A DNA stretch of 64,000 nucleotides, taken from contig JBLNCP010000014.1 of assembly GCA_050260775.1 (NCBI GenBank), forward strand, positions 11,261 through 75,260. Direction: 5' to 3'. Below, piece after piece: positions 44,157 to 53,200 of the stretch. The notes beneath the pieces were generated by a model. It ran no database searches. It was not told the origin of the DNA and saw only the letters and a program-made list of their open reading frames with translations. The stretch is from CALABS01 sp050260775. Its GTDB lineage: Bacteria > Pseudomonadota > Alphaproteobacteria > Rhodospirillales > Magnetospirillaceae. Made by a program: the position numbers and the translations under genes. Positions within the stretch are counted from its first letter, which is position 1. Every line of letters begins with the position of its first letter.

Positions 44157-45796
44157 GGCACCGGCCCGCCGCGCGACGGGGGAAGGATTTCCACCAGCGA
44201 GAAGCCCGTCTCGCACCGCAGCGGGCGGATCTTCAGGTCGGTCGGCCAGCGGCTGCAGGGAACGCGATAGGCGACGACATAGACGCCGGTGATGCGGGGG
44301 CTGGCACGGTCTTTGGCGTCGGCGATGGGCCCGACCTGTTCGAACAGCCGCCGGGCGTCGTCGCCGGTGAAGATGCGGGCCACCGGGTTGTAGGCGACCC
44401 GGTTGAGCTCCTCCAGCGGCGAGGCGAACACCAGCGGGTTCTGGCCCCGGCGCGCGAAGATGTTGGGGACCAGCACGTCCTTCCTCATGGTCAGGTAATG
44501 CGCGGTGTGCTCGTGCGACGGCTTCACGTATCGGGTCGCCACCCAATCGCCCAGTTCGAAGGCGTGGCCGACGGCCGTGACCAGGACGCTGCCGCTGGGA
44601 ACGGTGTCAAGGGCCGCCAGGACCTTGGCGTAATCGGCGTCCTCGCTGCGCCAATCGGCGACCAGCCCGACGCTGCGCGCGGCGGTCAGCAGGACCACGA
44701 TCACCGCCGCGCCCGCATCGGCCGTCCCGGCGCCGTTGCGGAGATGAAGCGCCGAGGCGAGAACCAGAGCCGCCGCGATGCCGATCCGCGAATCCAGGAA
44801 GTACGACCCCAGCATCGTGTAAGGCAGCGTCATCACCAGCAGCAGATAGACGCCAGCGATCAGCACCCCGGCCGCATGGACGGCCAGGTGGCGCGTGGCC
44901 AGCGCCCCCGCCACCACCCCCACCGTCGCGGCCGCCGTCGCGATGTCCATCGACGGATTGCACGACGACAGCAGGCGGGCCAGCGGCATGATCTTGCCGA
45001 ACACGCTGAAATCGAAGTCGACCGCGAGGTTCAATGTTCCCGAGGGGCTGGCCCAGAAGAACAGCAGGACGGGCAGCAGGAACTGCGCCGCCGAGCCGGT
45101 CAGCCGGCGGACGGCGGCGTGGGTCGGCATCCGGGCGACGGCGACCCGCCGCAGCTCCACTACGGCGATGGCGACGGCGTACAGGCCGAAGGCGACCAGA
45201 TGGGCGAGGAAGATCAGGAGGGCGAAGACGGCCCCGACCGCCAACTGCCACCGCCGCCTCCGCTCCAGCAGCAACCATGCCGCCATCGCCCACAGCAGCA
45301 GGCCGAGCGCCAGGTCGTAGTTGAGGAACCCCCAGAAGAAGCCCTCGTTGTAGACCAGCAGGGCGGCGAACAGCGGCCACACGCCGAAGCGGCCTGTCAG
45401 CCCCCGGTTCAGCGCGTAGGCCCCCGTCAGTGTCGCCGCCACCGTCAGGAACAGCAGGATCTTGCCGGCGGCCAGGGTTCCGGTCAGCGGCAGGAGGGCC
45501 AGCAGGACGAGATCGGCGAGGACGTTGGGGATCAGGAAGCTGGTGGTCCTGAAATGGGTGGCAAACACCGGCGAGCGGTCGAGGTTGGCGATGACGTGCG
45601 CCCGCGACAGGTGGTTGGGATAGTCGAAGATGGGCGGAAAGTCGGCGAGCATCAGCGGCAGGGCGATCAGCACCAGGCAGACCGCCAGGGTGAGATGCGC
45701 CGTCCACACGCCGTTGGGCCCGGGGGACGCCGGATGCTGCCTACCGGCCCCCGGCTCCTCGAGCACGCCATGGCGGGTCAAAGGCAGATCCCACAT
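44153..45796 (-). CDS. Polytopic membrane protein, probable GT-C-like glycosyltransferase
   Basis: A 547-residue protein with about eleven helices (residues 35-430) and a C-terminal periplasmic domain (about 440-547). The first loop ADFPPIFDYPNHLSRAHVI holds a DYPNH motif, as in DUF6541/GT-C-like proteins where an acidic residue in loop 1 is catalytic. ATG 45796 has AGAGGG upstream; GTG 45826 is also in frame. It is translationally coupled to the GT87 gene, so both probably act on one glycan. Confidence 0.78.
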   Translation of the reverse strand: MWDLPLTRHGVLEEPGAGRQHPASPGPNGVWTAHLTLAVCLVLIALPLMLADFPPIFDYPNHLSRAHVIANLDRSPVFATHFRTTSFLIPNVLADLVLLALLPLTGTLAAGKILLFLTVAATLTGAYALNRGLTGRFGVWPLFAALLVYNEGFFWGFLNYDLALGLLLWAMAAWLLLERRRRWQLAVGAVFALLIFLAHLVAFGLYAVAIAVVELRRVAVARMPTHAAVRRLTGSAAQFLLPVLLFFWASPSGTLNLAVDFDFSVFGKIMPLARLLSSCNPSMDIATAAATVGVVAGALATRHLAVHAAGVLIAGVYLLLVMTLPYTMLGSYFLDSRIGIAAALVLASALHLRNGAGTADAGAAVIVVLLTAARSVGLVADWRSEDADYAKVLAALDTVPSGSVLVTAVGHAFELGDWVATRYVKPSHEHTAHYLTMRKDVLVPNIFARRGQNPLVFASPLEELNRVAYNPVARIFTGDDARRLFEQVGPIADAKDRASPRITGVYVVAYRVPCSRWPTDLKIRPLRCETGFSLVEILPPSRGGPVP

Positions 45797-46031
45797 CGGC
45801 CCTCTGATGGTCGAACGAAAGGCCACGGCGTCGCCTGCCGAAGCCGAGCCGGTCGCTTCCTTTGCCGGTCAACTTGCGATCGCCCCCGTCACAAGGCAAC
45901 GGCTCCTTCCGCGCCTCTCCGAATCCCTACCTTCCGCCGGAGGAATTACTCCGCGTGGGACCCGGCCGGTCCGTTGACTTTCGGCCGGCACCGCCAACCT
46001 GTGGAGGCGGACTGTCGGATCAGGGCGGGCG

Positions 46032-47525
46032 ATGGGAGAGACGAAGGTGAGCCACCGGAGGAATTTCGGCGCCCCACTTTCCCAGACTCGCGACGGCACC
46101 GACATCCCGCTGGTGGTGGACCTCGACGGGACCCTCACCCCCAGCGACCTGCTCATCGAATCGGTGTTCCACCTGGTGGCGGCCCACCCCCTGTCCCTGC
46201 TGCGGCTGCCGTTGTGGCTGCTGATGGGCAAGGCGGCGTTCAAGGCGAGGATCGCCGACCAGGCCGCGCTCGACCTCAAGCTGCTGCCCCTGAATGAAGA
46301 CCTGCTGGCGCTGGTGCGCGCCGAGAAGGCGCGCGGCCGCAGGATCTATCTGGCGTCTGCATCGGACCGCCGCTACGTCGAGGCGCTGGCCGACCATCTG
46401 GGGCTGTTCGACGGCGTGTTCGCGTCCAACGGCGCCACCAACCTCAGCGGGCGCGAGAAGGCACGGGTGCTGACCGAAGCCTTCGGCCTCGGGGGGTTCG
46501 ATTACGCCGCCAATTCCGAGGTCGATCTCGCGGTGTGGGAACGGGCGCGCAAGGCCATCCTGGTGGACGTGCCGGCCAAGGTCGGCCTCGAGGCCCGCCG
46601 CCGCTGCGCCGACGTCCACGAGATCGGCGCCTCCCGCCCATGGCGGGAGAAGCTGGGCGGATACCGTCAGGCCCTGCGCCTGCATCAATGGCTGAAGAAC
46701 ATCCTGGTGTTCCTGCCCGCGCTGGCCGATCACTCGCTCGATCCCGCGACCCTCGGCCGCTCGGCCCTGGCCTGCCTGGCCTTCTGCCTGTGCGCCTCCA
46801 GCGTCTACCTCCTCAACGACCTCATCGATCTGCCCAACGACCGCCTGCATCCGACCAAGTGCAACCGGCCGTTCGCCTGCGGTGCGCTGCCGCTCGCCCA
46901 CGGTCTGGGGCTCATCCCGCTTCTGCTGGCCGCCACCGCCCTGGTGGCGCTGGCCCTTCCCGGGGCCTTTGCCGGCGTCCTCGGGCTCTATTACGTGGTG
47001 ACGGTCCTCTACTCGCTGACCCTCAAGCGCCGGATCGTGGTGGATGTGCTGACGCTGGCCGGGCTGTACACGCTGCGGGTGCTGGGAGGCGCCGCCGCCA
47101 CCGGCATCGCGGTCTCGCAATGGCTGCTCGCCTTCTCCATGTTCCTGTTCCTCTGCCTGGCCCTGATCAAGCGCTACAGCGAACTGGTCGAACGGATGCG
47201 CAGCAACAAGCCCAAAGCGGCCGGACGCGGCTATCTCACCGACGATTCGCCCATGGTGGGGGCCCTGGCCGGAGCGAGCGGGTTCGCCTCGATCCTGGTG
47301 CTGGCGCTCTACATCAACAGCCCCGACGTCGGCCGCCTTTACACCCATCCCGAGGCGTTGTGGGGGATCTGCCTGCTGCTGCTCTATTGGGTCAGCCGTG
47401 TCCTGATGCTGGCCCACCGGGGCGAACTGCATGAGGATCCGGTCGTTTTCGCCGCCACCGACAGGACCAGCCTGCTGACCGTGGCGCTCATGGGCGTGGT
47501 CGCCATCGCAGGCTCGCTGCCGTGA
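46032..47525 (+). CDS. HAD phosphatase - UbiA prenyltransferase fusion (DPPR synthase-like)
   Basis: A 497-residue fusion. Residues 1 to about 200 are a HAD domain with nucleophile motif VVDLDGTLTPSD and the SASDRR/AKARG core; residues about 210-497 are a UbiA membrane domain of about nine helices with LHQWLKNILVFLP and NDLIDLPNDRLHPTKCNRPF, the Asp-rich prenyl-diphosphate motif. It matches decaprenyl-phosphate phosphoribosyltransferase (mycobacterial Rv3806c), which joins PRPP to polyprenyl phosphate; the HAD part could remove the 5-phosphate afterwards. Next genes are GtrA, DprE1-like and DprE2-like with 4-bp overlaps. GTG 46047 is a possible later start. Confidence 0.88.
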   Translation: MGETKVSHRRNFGAPLSQTRDGTDIPLVVDLDGTLTPSDLLIESVFHLVAAHPLSLLRLPLWLLMGKAAFKARIADQAALDLKLLPLNEDLLALVRAEKARGRRIYLASASDRRYVEALADHLGLFDGVFASNGATNLSGREKARVLTEAFGLGGFDYAANSEVDLAVWERARKAILVDVPAKVGLEARRRCADVHEIGASRPWREKLGGYRQALRLHQWLKNILVFLPALADHSLDPATLGRSALACLAFCLCASSVYLLNDLIDLPNDRLHPTKCNRPFACGALPLAHGLGLIPLLLAATALVALALPGAFAGVLGLYYVVTVLYSLTLKRRIVVDVLTLAGLYTLRVLGGAAATGIAVSQWLLAFSMFLFLCLALIKRYSELVERMRSNKPKAAGRGYLTDDSPMVGALAGASGFASILVLALYINSPDVGRLYTHPEALWGICLLLLYWVSRVLMLAHRGELHEDPVVFAATDRTSLLTVALMGVVAIAGSLP

Positions 47526-47926
47526 ACGCTGCCGCCCTCGCCCTCCGCTATGCCCTGTTCGCGGCGGCGGCCACCGCCGTCAATCTCGCGACCCAGCACG
47601 CCGCCCTGGCGCTGCGGGCCGGGCTGCCGCTCGCCATGGCGGCCGGCACCCTGACCGGGTTGCTGGCCAAGTACCTTCTCGACCGCCGCTGGATCTTTCG
47701 GGAGGCGCCCGCCGGCATGGCTCTCCATGTCCGCCAGTTCGGCCTCTACGCGCTGATGGGGGTGGCGACCACCCTGGTGTTCTGGGCGACCGAACTGGCG
47801 TTCGAAGCGATCTTCGCCTCGCCGGTCATGCGGGACGCGGGCGCCATCCTGGGGCTGGCGATCGGCTACGTGACCAAGTACCAGCTTGATCGGCGCTTTG
47901 TTTTCGAACGCAGGGAGCCGGCATGA
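47522..47926 (+). CDS. GtrA-family membrane protein
   Basis: A 134-residue protein with four helices: LRYALFAAAATAVNLATQH, AAGTLTGLLAKYLLDRRWIF, the third and fourth ending GYVTKYQLDRRFVF. The two K-Y-x-L-D-R-R-W/F-x-F motifs are the GtrA signature. In mycobacteria a GtrA protein (Rv3789) lies next to dprE1 and is linked to arabinan synthesis, possibly as anchor or flippase for the polyprenyl-linked arabinose. GTG 47522 overlaps the upstream stop and the gene ends 4 bp inside the next. Confidence 0.88.
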   Translation: MNAAALALRYALFAAAATAVNLATQHAALALRAGLPLAMAAGTLTGLLAKYLLDRRWIFREAPAGMALHVRQFGLYALMGVATTLVFWATELAFEAIFASPVMRDAGAILGLAIGYVTKYQLDRRFVFERREPA

Positions 47927-49245
47927 AGCTGGCGGGCTGGGGAAACTTTCCGCGCCTGGAGTGCCGGACAGCCGACCTCCGCCCCGACGTCCGACCCGAT
48001 CCCCTGCTCGCCGACGCACCGTTGATCGCACGGGGAAACGGCCGTGCCTACGGCGACGCGGCGCTGCAGCCCAATCTGACGGTCTCGACGCGCCACCTCG
48101 ACCGCTTCCTCGCGTTCGATTCCGCCACCGGCCGCCTGACCTGCGAGGCCGGCACCCGGCTGGACACCATCCTGGAGATCTTCGTGCCGCGGGGCTGGTT
48201 CCCCGCCGTCACCCCGGGGACCAAATACGTGACCGTCGGCGGCATGATCGCCGCCGATGTCCACGGCAAGAACCACCATGTGGCGGGCTCCTTCGGCCGC
48301 TACGTGGATGGGCTCGCCGTCCTGCTCGCCGACGGCCGGGTGGTCGAATGCAGCCGCGAGCGGGAGCCCGACCTGTTCGCGGCGACCATCGGCGGCATGG
48401 GGCTGACCGGCATCATCCTCTCCGCAACCTTCCGGCTGGCCCGCATCCCCTCGGCCTTCATCCGCAGCGAGACGGTGCGCGCCCCCAATCTCGAGGCGAC
48501 GCTCGAAGCCTTCGAGGCGGCCGCCGGGTGGACCAACACCGTGAGCTGGATCGACTGCCTGAGCGGGGGGCCGCGGCTGGGCCGCTCGCTGCTGTCGCGC
48601 GGCGAATTCGCCATGTCCGACGAGCTTCCCGTCGAATTGCGCAAGGCGCCGTTCCACTCCCCTTCGAAGCGCACCCTGCGGGTGCCGGTCGATTTCCCCG
48701 CCTGGGTGCTGAACTCGTGGTCGGCGCGCGCCTTCAACGCCCTGTATTACGCAGCGTCGCCAAGGCTCCCCGAACCCAAGCTCGTCCATTACGACGGCTT
48801 CTTCTATCCCCTCGACCGTCTGCTGGAGTGGAACCGCATCTACGGCCGCGCCGGCTTCACCCAGTACCAGTGCGTGCTGCCCAAGCAGGCGGGCCGCGAA
48901 GGGCTGCACCGGCTGCTGAAGACCATCCAGCGGTCGGGGCTGGGATCGTTCCTGGCCGTGCTCAAGCTGTTCGGGCGACAGGACGGGCTGATGTCGTTCC
49001 CGCTGGAGGGCTACGCCCTGGCCCTCGACTTCCCGCTGACCTCCCCAACCCTCGGCATGCTGTTCGAGCTGGACGCCATCGTCGCCGACCATGGCGGGCG
49101 CATCTACCTCGCCAAGGACGCCCGCAGCACCCCTGCCCTGCTGCGCCGCGGCTATCCCCACCTCGCCGAGTTCCAGCGCATCCGCAGCCGATGGGGGGCC
49201 TGCGGGCGCATGCAATCGCTGCTGGCTGAACGATTGGACCTGTGA
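47923..49245 (+). CDS. dprE1: Decaprenylphosphoryl-ribose 2-oxidase-like FAD enzyme (DprE1-like)
   Basis: A 440-residue FAD-linked oxidase of the VAO/ALO family: RGNGRAYGDAAL and the FAD segment PGTKYVTVGGMIAADVHGKNHH (residues 98-119) with GSFG, then the substrate domain with YQCVLPK, LKLFG and LAKDARST. It oxidises the 2-OH of polyprenyl-phosphoryl ribose, the first step to the arabinose form. Lys398 corresponds to the essential Lys418 of the mycobacterial enzyme. The position of its inhibitor-binding Cys387 (G-W-N-I-C-V-D-F) is Ala367 here (GYALALDF). It overlaps GtrA by 4 nt and the reductase by 1 nt. Confidence 0.92.
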   Translation: MKLAGWGNFPRLECRTADLRPDVRPDPLLADAPLIARGNGRAYGDAALQPNLTVSTRHLDRFLAFDSATGRLTCEAGTRLDTILEIFVPRGWFPAVTPGTKYVTVGGMIAADVHGKNHHVAGSFGRYVDGLAVLLADGRVVECSREREPDLFAATIGGMGLTGIILSATFRLARIPSAFIRSETVRAPNLEATLEAFEAAAGWTNTVSWIDCLSGGPRLGRSLLSRGEFAMSDELPVELRKAPFHSPSKRTLRVPVDFPAWVLNSWSARAFNALYYAASPRLPEPKLVHYDGFFYPLDRLLEWNRIYGRAGFTQYQCVLPKQAGREGLHRLLKTIQRSGLGSFLAVLKLFGRQDGLMSFPLEGYALALDFPLTSPTLGMLFELDAIVADHGGRIYLAKDARSTPALLRRGYPHLAEFQRIRSRWGACGRMQSLLAERLDL

Positions 49246-49982
49246 TGACCAAGGACACCGTACTGATCCTGGGCGCCACCTCGGATATCGGCCGTGCCGT
49301 CGCCCGCGCCTATGCGGCAGAGGGTCATGCCATCGCCCTTGCCGCCCGCTCCCCGGCCGCCGTCGCCGTCGATGCCGAGGACCTGCGCATCCGTCACGGC
49401 GTGCCCGTGAGTGTCCATCCGTTCGACGTGCTCGATCCGTCCGCGCTGCCCGATCTGTGGCCGCGCCTCGATCCGCCGCCCCGCATCGTGGTCTGTGTGG
49501 TGGGGATGCTTGGCGACCATGCCCGCTCGGTCACCTCCCCCGAAGCCGCCGAACTCGTCCTGCGCACCAATTTCAACGCCCCCGCCCTGGCACTGGAGCA
49601 GGCGGCGGCGCGGCTGGAAGGCATCGGCGGCGGGGTCATCGTCGGCGTGAGCTCGGTCGCCGGCGACCGCGGACGCGCCGCCAACTACGTCTATGGCGCC
49701 GCCAAGGCGGGCTTAACCGCCTACCTGTCGGGACTGCGCGCCCGCCTGCGGGATCGAGGTGTCCGGGTGATCACCGTCAAGCCGGGCTTCGTGCGCACCC
49801 GCATGACCGCGGGCATGCGCCTGCCGCCGCTGCTGACCGCCGACCCCGACGAGGTCGCCGCCGCCATCCTGTCGGCCGACCGCCACCGCCGCGACGTGGT
49901 CTACGTCCGGCCGATCTGGCGGCCCATCATGGCGGTGATCCGCGCCTTGCCCGAACCGTTGTTCAAGCGCTTGAAATTGTAG
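49245..49982 (+). CDS. dprE2: Decaprenylphosphoryl-2-keto-ribose reductase-like SDR (DprE2-like)
   Basis: A 245-residue short-chain dehydrogenase: GATSDIGRAVA at the nucleotide site, VSSVAGDRGRAANYVYGAAKAG with the Ser, Tyr (YGAAK) and Lys of the active site, and PGFVRTRMTAGM. It reduces the 2-keto intermediate made by the DprE1-like enzyme, giving polyprenyl-phosphoryl D-arabinose. ATG 49245 shares its A with the previous stop (TGATG); GTG 49242 is the neighbouring alternative. The chain ends with the basic amphipathic LFKRLKL, as in DprE2. Confidence 0.9.
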   Translation: MTKDTVLILGATSDIGRAVARAYAAEGHAIALAARSPAAVAVDAEDLRIRHGVPVSVHPFDVLDPSALPDLWPRLDPPPRIVVCVVGMLGDHARSVTSPEAAELVLRTNFNAPALALEQAAARLEGIGGGVIVGVSSVAGDRGRAANYVYGAAKAGLTAYLSGLRARLRDRGVRVITVKPGFVRTRMTAGMRLPPLLTADPDEVAAAILSADRHRRDVVYVRPIWRPIMAVIRALPEPLFKRLKL

Positions 49983-50061
49983 GGACCGGCCCCAGCCTTT
50001 CAACTTTGTTAACGGCCTGCCCGCGACAATCCGATCTGGTCGGAAACAGCGGGTATGCGCG

Positions 50062-51126
50062 ATGGTTGGACCTACCCTCCCTGCGATTTTCATCGACGGC
50101 CGCCGCATCGCGGCCGACGCCGAGCCCTACATCATCGCCGAACTGTCGGCCAATCACGGTGGCGACCTCGAGCGCGCCAAGCGGATCATCCGCATGGCGG
50201 CGGAACGGGGCGCCCACGCCATCAAGTTCCAGGCCTACACCGCCGACGAGATGACGCTGGACAGCGACCGTCCCGACTTCGTGGTCCAGGCCGACAACCC
50301 GTGGAAGGGCGAGCGCCTGCATGCGCTCTACACCCGGGCGGCCACGCCCTACGAGTGGTTCCCCGAGCTGTTCGCGACGGCCCGCGCCCACGGCATCACC
50401 CCGTTCGCCTCGCCGTTCGGCCTCGCCGGGGTCGAGATCCTCAAGGCGCTCGACGCCCCCGCCTACAAGATCGCCTCGTTCGAAGCGGTCGACCTCGACC
50501 TGATCGCCGCCTGCGCCCGGACCGGCCGGCCGATGATCCTGTCGGTGGGCATGTGCACGATCGCGGAGATCGAGGAGGCGGTGGCGGCCTTCCGCGCCGC
50601 CGGCGGCCGCGAACTCGCCCTGCTCCGCTGCAACAGCGCCTATCCCGCCGACCCGCGCGAGGCCAATCTCGCCACCATCCCCGACATGGCCGCCCGCTTC
50701 GGCATCCCCATCGGCTATTCGGATCACACGCTCGACGCCATCCAGGCCGCGGTCGCGGTATCGCTGGGCGCCTGCATCGTCGAGAAGCACGTGATCGACG
50801 CCCGCGAGCCGCCCACCGCCGACAGCATGTTCTCGAGCCTTCCGGAGCAGCTGGAGGAACTGGTCACCGTCTGCCGCGCCGCCTGGCAGGCCCGCGGCAG
50901 CGTCAGCTACGGCGCCCACGCCCGCGAAAGCCAGTCGCTGGTGTTCCGCCGCTCGCTCTATGCCTGCCGGCGCATCGAGGCGGGCGAGCCGCTGACCGAC
51001 GACAATGTCCGCTGCGTCCGGCCCGCCCACGGCCTGAAGCCCAAGCACAAGGCCGAGGTGATGGGACGGAAGGCGGGCCGTGCCATCGAGGCCGGCGAGC
51101 CGATCACCTGGGACGCCCTGGCCTGA
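50062..51126 (+). CDS. pseI: Nonulosonic acid synthase, pseudaminic type (PseI/NeuB family)
   Basis: A 354-residue two-domain protein: a NeuB TIM barrel (about 20-265) with IAELSANHGGDLERAK, AIKFQAYT, KIASFEAVDLDL, LRCNSAYP and GYSDHT, then a C-terminal SAF antifreeze-like domain (about 290-350; FRRSLYACRRIEAGE). The segment NPWKGERLHALYTRAATPYEWF is of the PseI rather than the NeuB or LegI kind. It condenses phosphoenolpyruvate with a bacillosamine- or altrose-derived sugar to a nine-carbon acid. The usual pseB, pseC and pseF are not in the window; instead deacetylase, formyltransferase and GNAT genes follow, suggesting a variant product. ATG 50062. Confidence 0.88.
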   Translation: MVGPTLPAIFIDGRRIAADAEPYIIAELSANHGGDLERAKRIIRMAAERGAHAIKFQAYTADEMTLDSDRPDFVVQADNPWKGERLHALYTRAATPYEWFPELFATARAHGITPFASPFGLAGVEILKALDAPAYKIASFEAVDLDLIAACARTGRPMILSVGMCTIAEIEEAVAAFRAAGGRELALLRCNSAYPADPREANLATIPDMAARFGIPIGYSDHTLDAIQAAVAVSLGACIVEKHVIDAREPPTADSMFSSLPEQLEELVTVCRAAWQARGSVSYGAHARESQSLVFRRSLYACRRIEAGEPLTDDNVRCVRPAHGLKPKHKAEVMGRKAGRAIEAGEPITWDALA

Positions 51127-51128
51127 CC

Positions 51129-51803
51129 ATGAGGGGCCCGCACGCGCTGCTGCTTGACCTCGACGGCACCCTGGCCGACAGCCTCGGGGTGATGCGCGCC
51201 GTGTTCGCCCGCTTCCTCGCCGAACACGGCGGACGCTGCGGCCCGGCGGACTTCGAGCGCTTCAACGGTCCGCCGCTCGAAGCGATCGTGGCCACCCTGC
51301 GGGACGAACTGGGCTTGACGGACAGCGTCGAAGCCCTGCTTGCCCGCTACAATCGGATCATCGACGAAGCCTATGCCGAGGTCCGCCCCACCCAGGGAGC
51401 GGCGGGGCTGCTCGACGCCGCCCGGGAAGCGGGCTGGCTGGTCGCGATCGTCACGTCGAACAACCGCGCCCGCACCGAGGCATGGCTGGAGCGCACCGGC
51501 CTCGGACCGCTGGTCCGCCACGTCGTCTGCGGCGAGGACGTGCGGTGCGGCAAGCCTTCCCCGGACCCCTACCTGCGCGGCCTGGCCGCGCTGGGGGTGA
51601 CCGCGGGGGCCGCCCGTGCCGTCGAGGACAGCGCCCAAGGCGCGGCCTCGGCCCTGGCGGCAGGGGTCGTCACGTTCGGCTACCAGCCCCCGGACCGCCC
51701 GTGCCCGGCCTGGCCGGCCGGCATCCGGCCCGTCACATCCTTCGCTGAATTGTCCCGCCTTCTGTTCGCTAGGACGGCGGGTGGTGTAATAGTGGGAACC
51801 TAG
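51129..51803 (+). CDS. HAD-superfamily hydrolase (phosphoglycolate phosphatase-like)
   Basis: A 224-residue cytoplasmic HAD: LLDLDGTLADS (nucleophile and acid Asp), VTSNNRART (motif II), CGEDVRCGKPSPDPY (motif III Lys) and VEDSAQGAASA (motif IV), with a helical cap of the C1 type. ATG 51129 is 2 nt after the pseI-like stop. In this place it could dephosphorylate the nonulosonate 9-phosphate or a sugar phosphate; that is inference from the neighbour. Confidence 0.85.
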   Translation: MRGPHALLLDLDGTLADSLGVMRAVFARFLAEHGGRCGPADFERFNGPPLEAIVATLRDELGLTDSVEALLARYNRIIDEAYAEVRPTQGAAGLLDAAREAGWLVAIVTSNNRARTEAWLERTGLGPLVRHVVCGEDVRCGKPSPDPYLRGLAALGVTAGAARAVEDSAQGAASALAAGVVTFGYQPPDRPCPAWPAGIRPVTSFAELSRLLFARTAGGVIVGT

Positions 51804-51830
51804 CCAGTGGTCAGTGGGGGATCAGGCCAG

Positions 51831-52532
51831 ATGACGAAGACGAAACGCCTGCTCGTGGTTGCCGCCCATCCGGACGACGAGGTCCTGGGCTGCGGCGCCA
51901 CCGTGCGGCTGCGCGTCAACCAGGGATGGACCGCCCGCCTGGCGATCATGACCGCCGGCGTGACCGGACGTCTTGCCGGCGACGCGGTGAACGAAGCCGC
52001 CGCCGAGCAGGCCGAACTCGCCGATCAGATGCGCCGGGCCGCCGAGGTCATCGGCTTCGAAACCACCACCGTGTTCGGCTTCCCCGACAACCGGATGGAC
52101 ACTGTTTCCCGCATGGACCTGGCGCAGGCGCTGATGCCGCTGGTCCAGGACTACCGCCCCGACCTGGTGATCACCCACCACCCGGGCGATTACAACTGGG
52201 ACCACACGCTGACCTTCGACGCGGTGATGATGGCGGCGCGCCCCAATCCCCCGGATCATGCGCCGTCGGAGATCTGGACCTTCGAGGTGCCCTCCTCCAC
52301 CGAGCGCGCCTGGCAGGACGGCGCCCGGGCCTTCCATCCCAACCTCTACGTCAACGCCGCCGCCACCATCGACCAAAAGAAGCTCGCCCTGATGTACTAC
52401 CGCAGCGAATACCGGGCGTACCCGCATCCCCGCAGCGTCGAGGCGCTGGAATACCTGGCCCGCCGTCGCGGCAGCGAGGTCGGGCTGGCCTATGCCGAGG
52501 CCTTCCATGTGGTCCGGCGGGTGGAGGGCTGA
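51831..52532 (+). CDS. PIG-L/LmbE family deacetylase
   Basis: A 233-residue zinc hydrolase: AAHPDDEVLGCG carries the His and two Asp of the metal site and VITHHPGDYNWDHTLTF the third His pair. It removes N-acetyl groups from sugars. ATG 51831 was chosen; GTG/ATG codons upstream (51807) are in frame but extend into noncoding sequence. With the following formyltransferase it forms a deacetylate-then-formylate pair. Confidence 0.9.
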   Translation: MTKTKRLLVVAAHPDDEVLGCGATVRLRVNQGWTARLAIMTAGVTGRLAGDAVNEAAAEQAELADQMRRAAEVIGFETTTVFGFPDNRMDTVSRMDLAQALMPLVQDYRPDLVITHHPGDYNWDHTLTFDAVMMAARPNPPDHAPSEIWTFEVPSSTERAWQDGARAFHPNLYVNAAATIDQKKLALMYYRSEYRAYPHPRSVEALEYLARRRGSEVGLAYAEAFHVVRRVEG

Positions 52533-52534
52533 GC

Positions 52535-53200
52535 ATGGCGCGCGTCATCGTCATCGGCGGCATCGAGAGCACTTACGCCAACGCCCAGGTCCTGCATGAG
52601 TTGGGCGAAGAGATCGTGATGTTCTACACCCGCGGGCCGCACAGCCCCGGCTGGGAAGGCGTCGACATGATCGACGAGTCCCGCTTCCCCTTCGCCTCCC
52701 GCGTGCCGCGCACGGTGGTCAACGGCCAGATCCGCGACCATGTCGAGGAGATGCGCCGCCTCAGGCCCGACGTGATCTATTCGCTGGGGTGGCAGCAGAT
52801 GTACAGCCGCGCGATGCTGGACCTCTGCCCGGTGGTCGGCATCCATGAAAGCCTGCTGCCGCGCGGAGCCGGCGCGGTTCCCATCGCCAACGCCATCCTC
52901 CACGACGAGGAGGCCACCGGCGTCACCCTGTTCTGGCTGGACGGCGGCGTCGACACCGGCAACGTCATCGGCCAGCTCAAGGGAACCCTGTCGCCGCGCA
53001 CGGCCGACGCCACCCAGCTCTATCGCGAAGCCATGGAACTGGGGGCGGAACTGCTGCGCATGTACGTTCCCCATATCGGCCGCGGCACCGCCCCCTCGAT
53101 GCCGCAGGACATGTCGCGGCGGGTGGTCTATCGCAAGGTCGATTGGTCGCGCTGGCCCGAGGACAAGGTCCGTCGCGCCCGGGTTTACCCCTATGCCTGA
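52535..53200 (+). CDS. Formyltransferase-family protein
   Basis: A 221-residue protein of the methionyl-tRNA/ArnA formyltransferase fold. VVGIHESLLPRGAGAVPIANAI corresponds to the N-x-H-x-SLLP catalytic loop (here I-H-E-S) and LFWLDGGVDTGNVIG holds the conserved Asp and Gly. It is short, lacking the C-terminal domain of Fmt, as in sugar N-formyltransferases. It probably transfers a formyl group from N10-formyl-THF to an amino sugar freed by the deacetylase. The Asn usually before the catalytic His is Gly here (V-G-I-H). ATG 52535, 2 nt after the deacetylase. Confidence 0.85.
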   Translation: MARVIVIGGIESTYANAQVLHELGEEIVMFYTRGPHSPGWEGVDMIDESRFPFASRVPRTVVNGQIRDHVEEMRRLRPDVIYSLGWQQMYSRAMLDLCPVVGIHESLLPRGAGAVPIANAILHDEEATGVTLFWLDGGVDTGNVIGQLKGTLSPRTADATQLYREAMELGAELLRMYVPHIGRGTAPSMPQDMSRRVVYRKVDWSRWPEDKVRRARVYPYA

